Assembly: GCA_036346355.1 (NCBI GenBank)
Contig: CM070576.1
Location: 15,111,558 to 15,175,557, forward strand
Length of the DNA stretch: 64,000 bases
Source of the DNA: Rhipidocladum racemiflorum
Lineage: Eukaryota > Streptophyta > Magnoliopsida > Poales > Poaceae
Direction of reading: 5' to 3'
Positions 13,001-25,974 of this stretch are shown one piece after another. Numbering within the stretch: the first letter of the stretch is position 1; each line of letters starts with the position of its first letter. The position numbers were made by a program, and so were the translations under genes. The notes below the pieces were generated by a model. It did not search any database. It saw nothing but the letters and a program-made list of their open reading frames with translations, and was not told the DNA's origin.

Positions 13001-14150
13001 AGAAGTGTTAATGTACATGCTTGGAATATGTTGCTTTGCTCTAAAAGTGCTTATAACCCTCGTGATAATGTTTAAAGGATTTTAAATCTGATGCATAGTT
13101 AGAACATTAAGATGATGTAAACTCGAGTATTATTAAAAAAGAAACTTTCTTTGCTTACTTAAAGAGGTTCTAATATAATAATACGATGTTGACTAGTGAC
13201 TTTGGCAGGAGGTTGATTAGAGTTGTTGTTTTATGTTGTTGCAAACTACTAGTATATTTGGAAGTATCTGCGATTGTGTTTCCTTCAATGCTGAAGTAAT
13301 GCTCTAAATGTCAATTGTGAAGGCATATGATTTATTTATTAATAGTGTTTTAAGAGCATTGTGATGCGCCTAATTTATTAAGTTCTCTTAAATAGTTTGG
13401 AGTATGAGGTGTAGTAGCAAGTGTATAGCCTTTGGATGAAGGTAATTAAAATCCAATCTTTGTTGTTTTATGATTGTGCAAATAAGCGATATTGATGACT
13501 TGAAGCAAAGGATGTTAATTATTTAGAAACCATTGTGCAAAAAATAGAAAATTATAAAAGTGTGACAATATATCCAAGCAAGTGTTGTGATGGAATGAAC
13601 AATGGATAATAATCATGATGTAAGATTTGTAATGAATGCATATCTTAGAATCCTATTTACGATTTTTATCTTGTAGAGATAATACTTATTTGTTAGAGTC
13701 ATTTTATTATTGATTGAAAAAGTTTTAATTGTCAAGATGTTGATGTATGGATGGTATAAAATTGATGCGTTTGATCAATAGCCAAGTATACATTTGAAGT
13801 ACTATATTTAGAAATCTCAAAATCACAGAACATTACATGATGTGTTGATACCCATGTAGGGATCATGATGAGGTCAATCTTGGTTGGATGTCTTTTGTTA
13901 ATCATCATAGATTTTACTAATAAGAGTTGGGAAAGGCAACTAGAGAAAGAACTTGTCGTGTAGCTTTTGGTTGAATTATAATGAGGCTTCTCGATGGGTA
14001 AATAGTGTATATTGAATGCTTAAATGGTAAGTATAGTGAAATGCTGAATATGGTAGGTTTCATCCACGAGCTTATTATCTAAAACCTTTTGGACTGGTTT
14101 GGTTGGTTGCTATTTTGGTTGAATACTTTTGGTGAAAGTGTTTCATCTGT
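10030..14150. mobile_element. Foreign block inside the Copia element (probable nested LTR-type insertion)
   Basis: Copia coding similarity stops after the protease and resumes before the GAG-pre-integrase domain. The intervening 4.1 kb has no Copia motif. Its first part (about 10,070-11,290) has a GC-rich head, then 'catcctgcggtgaatgg'-type and poly-pyrimidine segments ending near 'tttttaggtacattgag', which resembles gypsy LTR organisation. I found no clear terminal repeats or target duplication, so the exact limits and class are uncertain. 11,300-14,150 is AT-rich with no recognised content. Confidence 0.45.
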
Positions 14151-14519
14151 TGTGTTTGAAGAGGTTTCCCAAAACTTCGTAGTGATTAATGCCAACCTTT
14201 AGATTTGGCTAACTTGTTTAGTTTGTCGCATGAGTATGGATTTAGACCCAAAAAGTTTTTGAGTGGATCGCCCTTTCGCGTTCGCACTTGAATTATTTTG
14301 GAATAAACTTTAAAAAGAAAGCAAATAAACCCTAGCGAGGTTGTGTTGAAAGTTCTTGAGTTGAAAATTCTTGCAACTCTATTTTGGCTAGAGTTGGAGT
14401 TATTTGGAAAATATGCAATTGTGCGTGTAGCTTCACAAGGGTGGAATTTTATGAAGATATTTCATAAGCGATTTTGTTAGTGAAGTGTTTGATTTTTGGG
14501 GTCGATGTTTCTTTCCTTC

Positions 14520-15260
14520 CAAAATGTTGATTTTTGGATTTAGAATCTGCGAGGATTTTGCAAGTTTAGCTTTCAACTAATGGTGGGTTATAGAACACAT
14601 TGTGGTAACAAGCATTAGTGCACATAATGAGCAGTTAACTTTTGTGGCATAAAGGATTGGGTCACATATCCAAAGAAAGAGTTTTGAGGTTAGTGAAAAG
14701 TGAAATTTTACACTCAATTGGATTTTATTGATTGGAATGTGTGTATAGATTTGCATCAAGGAACAAGCAAACCTCCACACATATCAAAAGCACCCGACTT
14801 CTAAGAAGTAGTAGCTGATTACTGAGTTAATACACACACTAATATTTGAGGAGTCCGTTAAAATTTTAGCAGAAAGCCAAAACATTTGTTCTGCACGATT
14901 ATACAATGGGAACACCTCAACAAAATGGGAATTGCATTGAAAAGCGGAGTCATTACTCTCATGGAAATAGTTAGAGAGCATGTTATGTACGATGATGTGC
15001 CCTTGTCTTTCTTGGATGCGCGCATTAAGAAGCTATGTATACTTGCTTAATAGAGTCCCCTAATGAAAGTCGGTTCTAAGACTCCTTATGAGCTGTGGAC
15101 TAGAAGGAAACCTAGCTTGAGGCACACTGCGTTTGGGGCTGCCAGCGAGAAGTAAGAATATACAATCCACATTAAAAGAAGCGATGAAAAAAAGATCTGT
15201 TAAAGTGGTTTCTTCATTGGCTATCACGAAAAAATCAAAAGGAGTCACGGATTTTCTTGT
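14520..15260 (+). pseudogene. Copia GAG-pre-integrase and integrase remnant
   Basis: The integrase inserts element cDNA. At 14,652-14,700 the reading is LWHKGLGHISKERVLRLVKS, the GAG-pre-integrase signature. Near 14,904-14,945 it is YTMGTPQQNGNCIEKR, matching the conserved GTPQQNG..E.R motif of the integrase core. At 15,066-15,120 it is SKTPYELWTRRKPSLRH, the C-terminal Copia integrase motif. The frames shift between these blocks and stops intervene. Confidence 0.8.
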
Positions 15261-15493
15261 CCACTAACCATAGTACAAGAATAGTTGAGTCTGAAAATGC
15301 TTGGTTCATTGAGAAGTGTGAAATCGGTGGGAGTGGTGATCCACGAAATGTGGATATCAAAGAAATTCAGTCCAACCATTCTCCTAGCATTGTTGTATCA
15401 CGTTACACAACACTACGGAAAATACAACTATTGAACCCGGCTACTAATGTGCACGAGTCACAGGCGAAAAGGAAATTCCACATGAAAGGATAG
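15257..15493 (+). pseudogene. Copia integrase-RT linker fragment
   Basis: This open stretch of 78 codons includes NHSTRIVESENAWFIE and DPRNVDIKE, which match the region between integrase and reverse transcriptase in Copia polyproteins (cell-surface-like 'R.V.S..A.F.E' block). It is a fragment of the polyprotein, not an independent gene. Confidence 0.7.
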
Positions 15494-15589
15494 TGTGAAG
15501 GTGCAATACGCGGAATAAAGACCGGCTAGCTGAGATGATTATGTGGTTTATTTCACTTGAACATGAGATGTGACTTGAGTATCGAAAAT

Positions 15590-16440
15590 GACCCAGTCTC
15601 GTTTAAGCAAGCCATGAAATGTGATAGTGCGAAGAGTGGTTTGATGCCATGAAGCAGAGAGAGTTGAAATCAATGGATGACAATAAAGTTTGGGGAACTA
15701 GTCGAGGATTGCACGCAAAGTTCAAAACAAGTCCCGGGTGTAAATGGGGTCTTTAAAATAAGCGAGACCTCGAGAATGGCAACATTGAAAGATATAAGGC
15801 TAGACTTACTTGTAAGCCAAAGGTTACACTCAAAAAAGAAGGTGTATTGACTGCAAGGAGACCTTCTCTCAGGTTTGAAGAAGGACTCTTTAGCGAGAAT
15901 TAGTGCAGCTCACGAGTGGCACATTATGATTTGGAGCTTCACCCGGATGGATGTGAAGACCAGCTTTTTACGAATGGTGATTTGGATGAAGAAGTATATA
16001 TGAACCAGCCAAAAGGAATGATTTATGGTTCTGGAAAAGAAAATTTGGTGTGTAAATTAAAGAAGTCAATATATGGGGCTGAAACAAGCTTCCCGAACAA
16101 TGGTATATAAAGTTTAATGATGCATTTTTTAGAGGGTATGGTTTAAGTGAGGGAATATGTCGTTGATAGGTGTATCTACATAAAGGTCGATTAGAGAGCA
16201 AGTTTATTATTTTGGTCCTATATGTTGGCGACATTTTGCTTGCTACTAATGATAAATCTTTGTTGCATGATGCAAAGAAATTTTCTCCAATAATTTTGAA
16301 ATGAAAGATATGGGTGAGGCATCCTATGTGATTGGAATATAAATATTCCGTGATAGAAAACAAGGATTGTTGGGACTATCTCCGAAGAGTTATATTAACA
16401 AAATATTGGAGAGATTTAGAATGGAAAATTGCTCATGAAA
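15590..16440 (+). pseudogene. Copia reverse transcriptase remnant, active site altered
   Basis: RT copies the element RNA. Recognisable blocks are SFKQAMKCD (15,600), GNIERYKARL (about 15,780), NGDLDEEVYMNQPKGM (15,974-16,021), ENLVCKLKKSIYG (16,039-16,077) and LVLYVGDILLATND (16,212-16,253). The catalytic YVDD is YVGD here: the first Asp codon is ggc at 16,227-16,229. Several frameshifts are also present, so the enzyme is certainly dead. Confidence 0.85.
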
Positions 16441-16859
16441 TTGTTTCCAATTCGAAAGAGGACAAGTTTAGTGAAATGCAATGTCAAACAATGAGATTTA
16501 TAGACGAAAGGAGATGGAATCTATTCCATACGCATCAATTGTTGGGGAAGCTTAATGTATGGCTTCGACATGCAATCGACCCCCAGGATACTCCCGACTT
16601 TTCTTTATTGGAGATGCTAGTCGGTATCAAAGTAATCCTGGGTGCATCATTAGGCGCCGCGAAGAAGGTTCTTCGGTATTTGCAAGAGCACCAAGAGATC
16701 ATATGCTCACAAGCAAGAGTCGGGCCATCTTGGTGATTAGCTACTCAGTTGATTATCTTTGGATGTGTGGACTCAAGAGAAGTCTACATTCGGCCCTATT
16801 TGTTCCTTTGGCTAAGAAGCAATTTCTTGGAAAAGTGGAAAGCAATCTATCATTGCTTT

Positions 16860-17215
16860 CTTCCACCTATGGAGGCTCAATTTGTGGCATGCTTTGGGAA
16901 GCCACTATTCAATCATTGTGGCAAATTTTGCAAATTTTTATATCTGGACTTCATATTATTGATAATGTTGAAAAGCCTTTAAAGATTTATTGTGACAATT
17001 CCGCTGCAGATTTTCTCAAAAAATGACAAGTACTTGAAAGAAGCAAAACATATGGATTTGAAGTACTTAACGGTAAAAGAAGAAGTGCAAAAGCAAAAGG
17101 TATCAATCAAAGCATATTGAGTGCGGATAAGTGATAGCGAGATCCGCTAACTAAAGAATTATGCCGCCCAAGACTTTTAGTAGCCATGTTGAGAGGATGG
17201 GCATTCTGAGATAAA
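16860..17215 (+). pseudogene. Copia RNase H remnant
   Basis: RNase H removes the RNA template. Readable pieces are MEAQFVA (16,868), SGLHIIDNVEKPLKIYCDNSA (read in parts at 16,941-17,006), AKHMDLKYLTVKEEVQKQK (17,044-17,100) and a decayed 'ADPLTKELPPKTF' C-terminus at 17,135-17,180. This is the standard Copia polyprotein end. Confidence 0.8.
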
Positions 17216-17544
17216 ACCATGTTAGCGCAGTGAGTATATACTTATACATGACTTTGAGTTGCTCGTGCTTTTATGAACTTATGAATTCAAATAAAAGTAT
17301 TGTTTTATTGGTTATCCATATTATCAGCGTATACAATTATGGTAGTGATGGATAACAATGAGAGTTTCCCATTGAAGGTTTGTTTGAATTATGTCGAGTT
17401 GTGATACATGGAAGGGATCTTGTCAGCATATGACTTTATTGACCGCCATGATTCTATAAATCACAATTCAATTTAACGATGACTTAGTAGAATTCGATGA
17501 AAGGTGTACCAACTAAAAGTTTATCGAATCATCATCAAGAATTT

Positions 17545-17569
17545 TACAAGGGCCAGAAGTATAGGAGAT
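17545..17569 (+). other. Polypurine tract of the Copia element
   Basis: The purine-rich stretch 'aagggccagaagtataggag' lies immediately before the 3' LTR start, where plus-strand priming occurs in this class. Confidence 0.6.
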
Positions 17570-18236
17570 TGTTAAATTATTTTAACATAATGTAGCCCAT
17601 GTAAAATTACAGAATGGTTCTTATAATAAAAGGTCTAAGTGTGATGGTTGCTAGAATAAAATATTAAGAATCATTGGGTTTAAAATCCCTCTCCTCTCTC
17701 TTCCAAATATTTGGTGCTTATGTACTAAAGTGCTTTGGAGATTCACGATCCAGTTTCATTAAAGTTTTTAAGTGCTGAATTAAAAGTGCCAGTTTCATTG
17801 TATTTAGTGAGCAGCGGCGTATTTAATTCATGAAATGACGTATTTAGTGCAAAGAAACTGATTCTTTAATGGCTAGAAACTTACGCTACAGCTTTCTCCT
17901 TGGCTCGAGCTTCTTTTCTTCGGCTATAAAAAAGACCTTCTCCACGTACATCAAAGATGTGAAGCAAGAGAAGAGCACAAAAAAAAAAGTAGTACACAAA
18001 TAAGAGAAAAGAAGCAGAAAGTTCTACCGACCATTGAGAGAACTATAAAAGTTACCAGAAAGAAAGAGAGGAGAGAAAAATAAAACTCAATATGCAAGGC
18101 AATATGTCTCAAGAGTGAGTTTGTGCTTTTGCACATATAAAGAATGATTTGTGCTTTTTGCACATATAAAAGTTGTTTTTCGGTTGAATCAAAATTGCTA
18201 AATAATCTTCATCAGCTTCCTGAGTTTTATCTTTAC
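17570..18236 (+). repeat. Copia 3' LTR
   Basis: It begins TGTTAAATTA and ends about TTTACA. It is homologous to 7,299-7,965 along its whole length. Indels of 1-10 bases are frequent. Confidence 0.8.
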
Positions 18237-20261
18237 ATGCATACCTCTCACAACCTTGGCCCTTACCCGATGTCGTTGTGCAAGCAAAGCCGGTAACCCG
18301 GTAGCCGCGTTGAATGACGCGAAACAGTCTGCATGCGCCACTTGTGGAGCCTGTTCCCCTGTTTTTTTAGTTTTGTGCGGCCGAAGAAATTAATTTTATT
18401 TCTTTTGTCTACTCTGGTTACAATACTCCAAAACAAAAAAAGGTATAAACCCTAATGCCTAGCTCTTATAATGAAGACACCTCCCCTCTTTAAAAATGAA
18501 CAAACCTATAAGCAGTTTGTATCTGAGGATACATGCATGCATATCCACAGCCCATTTACATATGGTCCAATATATCCACCGATGACCAAAATTCTGGCAT
18601 TACAGCGTCACGGTCCCACTGCCTCTGCGCGTGACTAAAGCTTTCGTCTTCCACGAGAACCCAGCTACCACCAGATTCGAACATTCCGCATGACATCATG
18701 ACCACTGGGAACCTCGGTTCCTCCCTGAACCTAGTCACGAACACTCTCGATTTCTCCATGAAGCCTGGTTGGTCCCATCACGAAATGCGTTAGGCCTCAA
18801 GAAACATTTTGCACATGAACAAACCACGAAACAATATTCTAAACACAAATCCACAACCTTGACTCAAAGATCGATCCATGCAACCACTCACTACAAGCGC
18901 CCATTGCATCAAGCAAAACAATTACCATGCTATCACAAACATATCAAAATAATTATACGAAAGCGACCTGTGCACATGCCATGCACATGCCACTTAGGCA
19001 CAACCACTTCTGCAATGCCAAATTCATCATTAAACCAATTTTATTTTATGATTTCACACTCACAAATAGCGGGTATCAGGGAGACAACGCCTTCTCCACC
19101 ATTTTATCTCTTTTATTTTCCAAGCTGCTTTTCCTGACCCACTTCCTTGCTTGCTGAGTAACCATACAGCAACCAAGCTTTTGTGCCTTTTTGCTTTGCT
19201 TTGCTTGATCTTCTTGGAGATTTTGCTATGCAGCCGAGGCTAATTCTTGCAGACTTGCATAGGAGGTTAAGGAAAATAAGCTCGTGGCTAGAAGTGAGAA
19301 ACCAAGTAGCTCGGCTCGGGCTCATATGCAGGCTTCGTGGCTCGGACCGAGCTCGAGCCGAGAGCCTACTTCAGGCTTTCATAAAAACAGGCCGAGCGGC
19401 TTCGGCTTTCGGCCTATGAGCGGCTTCATGAGCCAAATTGGCTCTATTAGCCAGCTCTATCGCAGTGAATTTAGTATGATTAATGACTTATATTTTTAGG
19501 TAAGTGTAAGATGATGTTGAGACAATCTCCATTTCCTACAAGTGTGATATGAAAAGCAACTAAGCAACTACTATTATTTAGTAAAGTAACTCAGTAAGTT
19601 AATATTATTCATGCGTAAATATATGAATTATCGTATAAATAGCTTAATTTCACTCGGGATAAAATGTTACGGCTCGGCGAGCCAATGAGCGGCTTACCGC
19701 GAATCCGACCCGATCCAAGCCGAAAGGCGGTTTTTGGAAGCTCACCTCGTGAGCCGAGGCCGAATCCTGGCTTAAGCCACTAGAGCCAGACTAAGCCCAA
19801 GACCTTAGTAGCCGAGCGGCCAGAGGCTGGCCTGGCCGCTTCAACCCTAAGCCTGTCGGCCTTTGCTTTATACATGATGCACTACCGCACTGAGGGCGTA
19901 GAAGTTTTTTCTTATTTGCTTAGCCTCTCATGTACTACTACACCATTGCTCCTTTTAATTCAACTCACTAATTTTGAGTCGCGCGTTGAGCATGGGGACT
20001 TGAAATCTTCCGGATTTGATTACACGACCGGTCGAGGCATTAGTCGGCTCAAGCTTGGTGAATTGCAACAACCGATCCAATGATTTTTTTTTCTTGCGTT
20101 GCTTTCACTGAACAAAGGTGAGCGTCGATTTCCTTTGCGTCACATGCGTGGCGTCACTCGCTTCTCTACTGAACCCACTCATTGGCGATAGCCTCATCTC
20201 GAGCCAAAGCTTGGTGGTAGCCTCTCTCTGTCAAGGGAATTTGCACCGGCTGCTATGATTA
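18237..20261. other. Unassigned DNA with a GGCTCG-rich repeat
   Basis: No confident gene is seen. 19,290-19,400 and 19,670-19,850 are rich in GGCTCG/CGAGCC words in both orientations, as in some non-autonomous hAT elements, but I could not fix termini. A 67-codon minus-strand frame at 18,556-18,759 is listed separately. Confidence 0.45.
18556..18759 (-). CDS. Possible small or partial hypothetical reading frame
   Basis: This 67-codon frame begins MEKSRVFVTRFREEP and ends with VDILDHM before a stop. Its composition is protein-like (mixed charged and aromatic residues, no repeats), unlike most short ORFs nearby. I recognise no domain, no splice partners and no neighbouring conserved gene. It may be an exon fragment or chance. 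Confidence 0.2.
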   Translation of the reverse strand: MEKSRVFVTRFREEPRFPVVMMSCGMFESGGSWVLVEDESFSHAQRQWDRDAVMPEFWSSVDILDHM

Positions 20262-20433
20262 GAATCTCGCTCTGATACTGAATTGTTGAAAATAAAACTT
20301 TAGGAATGATTTTCTTTGTATTACTTGTTGCTTTCTTACTTACAAAACTCAAAACTATCTCTAAATTTATACCCAAATTAAAGTCCTAGGAAATAGAATA
20401 CAATCTCAACAAATCCAAATAGAGAAAATGACA
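20262..20433 (-). mobile_element. Short LTR plus PBS of a Copia/TRIM-like element
   Basis: On the minus strand, 20,433-20,284 starts TGTCATTTTC, contains GGGTATAAATT, and ends TTTTCAACA. It is followed by ATTCAGTATCAGAGCGAG, a methionine-type PBS. A 150-bp LTR with an adjacent PBS fits a TRIM or a short-LTR Copia. The interior downstream of the PBS (20,261 and lower) is not recognisable, and no second LTR was found. Confidence 0.6.
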
Positions 20434-20440
20434 ACTCAGA

Positions 20441-23400
20441 ATGCGCCCCTAGTTTTTACTTGCCTTTAGTAGAAAATCTAATTTAAATAAATTAAATTTG
20501 AAAACTTGGAGTTTACTTTGGTGTTTAATTTAACAGCATTCATTCCCAACCAAAATCGGGATTCAATTCCCTTCCGTCAGAAAAATTGAATTTCCAAATT
20601 CCGTCGGAATGCAGAAATTTCACCCGAAAGTCCAAAAAATGCTCCAAAAATCCCGAAACCATTCAATTATGTCAGCAAGCAATATTTCGTAAATGATTTT
20701 GGTGAAACATTCCCGGATTTTGGACGCTTTCTCGCTCTATTTATTTTATCTCAAGGCAAGCTTTCTGTTTAATGCCCATGATCCACGCCTGGATATTTAA
20801 TTCCACAAATTTCATCCAAATTGAGTCAGAACCAATTCTTTATTGGAGTCCCAAATATTCTAAATGGCTTTAGGAATTTTTTTCAGAATTTTTAGACCAT
20901 TTTTCCTAATTTTCTCTAAATGTAGTTCATTCCACGCGTGAAGCGAGGGCCAATCTGGGGCGCCACGTGGCGTGATGCAGTGGAACATCATCTTCTACCT
21001 CTAGCCATGGAAGTTACATGATAAATCTCAAGCCTCCCTCCCATGGCTTCCTCTCTCTTGATTCCATCATAACTCCCACATTTCAACTCCAAAATGCACG
21101 AAAGCCAGGTTCACGATTGAATCGTATCTGACGATCTCTTGCCATTCCCCACCATCACTCACCGCCAATCTACGGCCTAATTCGTACGAGCGATTGAAAA
21201 CCTAAATGCAATTAAATGCCTCATAACTCGCCAAATTTACATTTCAACTCCAATCCCAAGGCAGTGTTTCCACTCCCATTACTCTTAAAGTATAGAACCG
21301 CCGGAAATCCCGAGAGTGATGAACCTTCACTTTGGCCCCTCTCTGAATTCGTTCATCCATTAGAGCAAGATAAACCATGCTTGGGTCTTCTTTTTGGTGT
21401 TCTTCGTGTTCTTGGTTGTAGATCTCTCTCCTGGTGAGTCATTCTTCGTGCCACTTGGTTCACTCTGTGACCGTGATTGAGTCTAGAGTCTGAACCAAAC
21501 AATCAATTTTAGGATCCTCGCAAGTTGAAGAGGCGAATTTAGCATTTTCTCGGTTGCGGCCGGAGCTCGGTTAGTCGCCCAATTCATCGCCTCCAGTGAT
21601 TCCAACTCAATTCAGCTTCCTTCTATGTGTCCCTAAGGATGTTATCTAGAGATCCCATGCTTTTATTTGGTCCAAATCCATGCAAAATCAGGGTAAAAAT
21701 GTCGGATTTTTTGGAGTTGAAGAGTGCCTGCTCTGTTCTTTTTTTCGAAGCTTCTATGAGCTTGGGCATGGGGCGTGCTCACGCCGCACGGGCCAACCGC
21801 CCCTTGCTCACACGCCTTGTGCTGGCTGCTCTCGCCGCTTGGGCCGGGCCGCCAAGCGCCATAACTCGTCGCTTACCCTCGCCTTTCTCCCCACTCTCCT
21901 CTCCCAAGCTCCTCTCCTTCCTCATTCATGGGCCATGGCCAAGCTTCCAAACAAGAAGATAAGCCTTCCAACCCAATGACATGTGGGAGGCCTACCTTGC
22001 CATATACACAACCCAAATCCAAGAAAAATCAGAAAATGGAAAAGGAATTTATTCACGGGAATATTCCCTGCTTTTTCAATTTTTCAAATTCAAACTTCTA
22101 AGACTCATAACTTCTTTCTCCGTCCTGAACTCCGATTGACTCCGTTCAAATATCTAAATTCATCTAAAATCAAAGATCTTCCAAATGCCGAGATAATTTT
22201 TGTAATTTTTTGGATTTTATTTATTTTCTGGTATTTAGTTATTGCTCTCGATTTATGCTGTGGCGTCGAGGACCCTACTGACACATAGCCAACCCCAGCA
22301 AGCCAACTGACTTTCTAGAGTCTCACCGTTCTTCTTGTGACCAGAGGTAAGTCTCCTTGATGCATGTTGATCCTGCCATGCTTTGTCAAACGTGCTTTAC
22401 CATGTTTTACAAAAAGTGCATTATGCTATTATATTAAAGAATTGATGTTGACGTTAGGGGCCATTAGTTAATACCTTATTGTTTGTATACTCTCCTTGAT
22501 ATTGTTATATACATGATCCTTTTGTCGCCTCTAGTATAGTAATCCTCCAATATAAATGTTTTTGGAAAAATATTCTTTTATTAGGGGAAATGACTATTTG
22601 GAGAGGATCTGTTTGGATGGATTTCACTTCATGTGATAGAATGTAGATTGGAAGCTAGAACCCAAACTTTGATTGGAGATTTACATGAATAATTAGTGTT
22701 GATGGGGATTATTAGTTATTATGAAAGATTATTTATGAACGCTGATGGTTCAAGTATTGTGGAAGTTGGATTGTTATAGTAGTTCTACAACGTGAATGAA
22801 TTGTGTGTGGAAACTCAGGAAAATACATATGGTGTTGTGAAGTATCTCTTGATGGATTAAATAAATCATTGCAAATAAATAATATGTTAAATTGGATTCT
22901 TTGGGCTAATAAAATGGTATCAAAATGGAAACCGGGTTAGTTGGATTATTTTCAGTGTGTTTGTTGGGACTTATTGTTAAAGGACCCGAGATTAAGAAAA
23001 TAGAGGACTATGGAAACATAGATATGTGATAATCAATTATGGAGATTTGTGAATGGTCCGTGAGAATAGCCTAGGTGGTTTAGTAAATAATAATCTTATG
23101 TGGTATTCTTGGCGAAATAAAGTAGATGAAATAGCTGGGTGTAATGGGAAGGATTTAAAGAATATGATGTTATGAAGTATTATCTGGTGGAATCATGAAT
23201 AATGCTGAGATTTCATGTGATGATTTGTGTAGTCGATCTCGGTGTCACCGAAGTATGGAAATCCCACATCATGTAGCCAGATGAACTAATAACTGCAAAT
23301 CTTTTCTGGGTTAAGGGGAATCTTGCTAGTTAAAAGGATGCTTGGGGATGAAAGAGTATGAATTGTTACTTCTTGGTGGATCCAAAAGTAGATTAGTGGG

Positions 23401-25258
23401 GATTAAACGATGTATGGACGATGGATGATCAATATGGTGACTTATAATTGTGAGGGAGAGATGGTATCCTATGCAATTATGGATTGTAGCTTAGCTCCGA
23501 TTTTCTGAGTGCATGATGGCACCTAATATAGACTTTACTTGGTTGGAGTACCAAATTGGACTGAATTATATAGTATCATGAAGTAGTAGTGGGGGAAAAT
23601 CTTGGTGCTCTCATGAGTTTTGGAGATTATAGAATCTGATTATAACAAACTTTATCAACATTGCTACTGGTATTTTATAAAATAAAACCTATTGGTGGAG
23701 ATAGAATAGTACGGTGAGAAATGTGCTTAGACTACTTAAGAACTTGGTCAGTATTCACCTATAAAGGGTAGAGATTTCATTTAACTCTTTAAAAACTTGT
23801 GTTGGAAGTTTATAGGCAAAGGAGGCTATTGCCGATGGTTTACAAAATAGCAAAATAAATGACAAATGGTTTGGATTTGAGGCGGAATGGTTTGTCACGG
23901 TGGGTGCTTGGATGGAGCGCTAGCTTTCATTGCTGCAAAGTACCGCCCCAAAGTCGGGCTTAAGGTTGACCGACGCTATGACTGGCCTCCATTCTAAGCA
24001 TAAATCCGTACAACCACATGTCAAAGTGGAAGCACGACCTGGCCAGTGAATAATCTTGTGGTGAGAAACCTTAACTTAGACTCACCAAGCGGTGGAATGT
24101 GCGAGCGCTGGATAGAGGCAATGTTAGCTTGTTTTTCTCACCACAAGCGCATAGAGTGGCTTAGCAGATTGTGGATATAACCCTAACAAGCTGGTAAGAA
24201 ACCTCGCCGGTGGGTAATGTTGAGGCGTGTGATACATTGTAAAGGCCTTGTCATGATATCCTGCACAAGGCCACACCTAAGGGTGAAATGTGCTAATAGC
24301 TCTGGCACCAAGGGAATACTTTGCATGTCTTGTGTGGGTAAAGTTGTACACCTCTGCAGAAGTTAAAACTATTCGGAATAGCCGTGCTCTACTGGCCAAA
24401 GGCAAAGCTTGTTGAATGCTTACATCATATCAAAAGAAAGTAGACTTTTGTTTTTGGCTTTTCAAAGCTGGTGATCTTGGGATCCGCGGGAGGCGTGTTA
24501 GAACTCTTAGGTGTCAAGCTTAGCTGCTCTAAAGCCAGTAGAGTGGAAAGGAACCTGATTTTTGTGCAACCGTGGTAGATATGAGCCGTGTGAATGAATT
24601 GAATCGTGATCTTTTTGGAATGTAGCAAGCGGTGATAGAGCACGTCAGATATTAGTGAGTGGTGGTTAGAGAACTCTTCACCGCAGAATATTCACATAAT
24701 TCAATTATTAAAAAGAGATTGCTAAAATATGCTTTGTGAAACTTATTAACAAGCATATGATTTGATTGAAACTTGAAGCTTTGTGCAAAAGAACCATATT
24801 AAGCCATCTTTGGATAACCTACATTGGCTGCATCATTTCCCGACTCTGCTAAGTACTTTATGTGTACTCACGTGCTACACTCTTAAATCCTATCTCGGTA
24901 AGTGAAAGAAAGGCTGTCAAGGAATTCCAACGTACTAGGTACTGCGTTTCTCTCACTCCCTTTTTCGATTGCACGGCCAGTGGGCATTTGGATGGAGTCG
25001 CCTTGGTGTTTTCAGTGCTCTCCAGCACGCACTTGTTCAGAAGTTGTTCCTGCTGTTCAGGCCGTAATGGTAAACCTTGGACCATAAAGTGTCTTTGCTT
25101 TTATTTGGTGTTATTCTTTATTTAGTTATATGTATTACGTGATATGGTTGTTGATTCATCACTATTTCCTGATCGTGGTATCATAGCGTAATGACATCCG
25201 GGACTTAGTACGTAAATACACAGGGATTCTCGATAGCTCGATCCGAGTCCCTGTACGA
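20441..25258 (+). mobile_element. Gypsy-type long LTR (copy D), probably solo
   Basis: It spans both halves represented by copy B (20,441-22,620) and copy A (22,090-25,258), so it is the most complete family member. It carries the 'gccacgtggcg' box, 'aggtaagtctccttgatgcatg' region, 'tacattgtaaaggccttgtca' and 'gtacacctctgcag' landmarks. About 1.2 kb at 22,600-23,850 is absent from copy A, so it is either an insertion here or a deletion there. No gag-pol domain flanks it, hence probably a solo or truncated LTR. Short ORFs inside are not genes. Confidence 0.55.
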
Positions 25259-25292
25259 CTCACTTTCCTCGTTTAATTTGATTGAACTGCAG

Positions 25293-25974
25293 CATCGACG
25301 TATTGGGGAATCCATAGCCTCGCCGAGCTTACTTCTGTTGGAATGTGGGATCAATCCCGAAGCCTCTTTTTCAAGCCAAAGGTGTAGCATCGAATTGACG
25401 CTGCGGAGATGGCCCATTAGAGCAGACGGGGATAAACTTACAAGTGATTTTATCCTCGGTTCAGGCCTCTCATGAGATCAAGATAATAGCCCCTACATCC
25501 AAACTGCTTGGGTGATGCAAGTTTTTCCTATTAAAATGATGGAGACCGCCCCCTTTCCCCATAGGGTCTAGGGGGATTAAATACAAGATACCTGCGTTAT
25601 ATACATGGCAACTACCCCCTACAATCGCGCCACGCTTCCATATTTCTGGCACACCTTCCCTAGATCTTCGGCGAATTAGTTGCCACTTTCCTTCTTAGTG
25701 GTTTGACCGAATCCACCGAGCATAACCCGAGCTTCCACGCAACTTCCTGAGCACGGTTGCTCGTATTTGCCTGGCGCTGGCCAGAGTTGGAGCACTCCAG
25801 CTCGTGTGGCCAGCACACGGATGCTCGGAACCGGGTAGCGAGCTCCTAGCCGATCGGGCGGGCCGATTGGTCGTCAGACACTCGTTGGTCGTCCTTGGGG
25901 ACATCGTCCAAGGGTAAAGATGGTCGGTTAAGAAACTGGCTTCCAGGGTACAATGGGAATTATCCAATCCCCGA
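25293..25974 (-). repeat. 3' LTR of the minus-strand element
   Basis: It matches 28,025-28,682 closely, including the stretch 'ctagggggattaaatacaag', 'cttccttcttagtggtttgac' and 'tgggaattatccaatccccga' near the outer end. Confidence 0.75.

Larger units (their letters stand above)
7299..18236 (+). mobile_element. Ty1/Copia LTR retrotransposon, decayed, split by an insertion
   Basis: Two related direct repeats of about 665 bp bound the unit. A methionine-type PBS follows the left one and a purine-rich PPT precedes the right one. Between them lie gag zinc-knuckle, protease, GAG-pre-integrase, integrase, reverse transcriptase and RNase H remnants in the standard Copia order, all with many frameshifts. 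PBS to PPT is about 9.6 kb, against 4-5 kb for most Copia elements. The excess is a foreign block at about 10,030-14,150. No target-site duplication could be recognised. LTR divergence, mostly small indels, indicates an old insertion or poor consensus quality. Confidence 0.85.
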
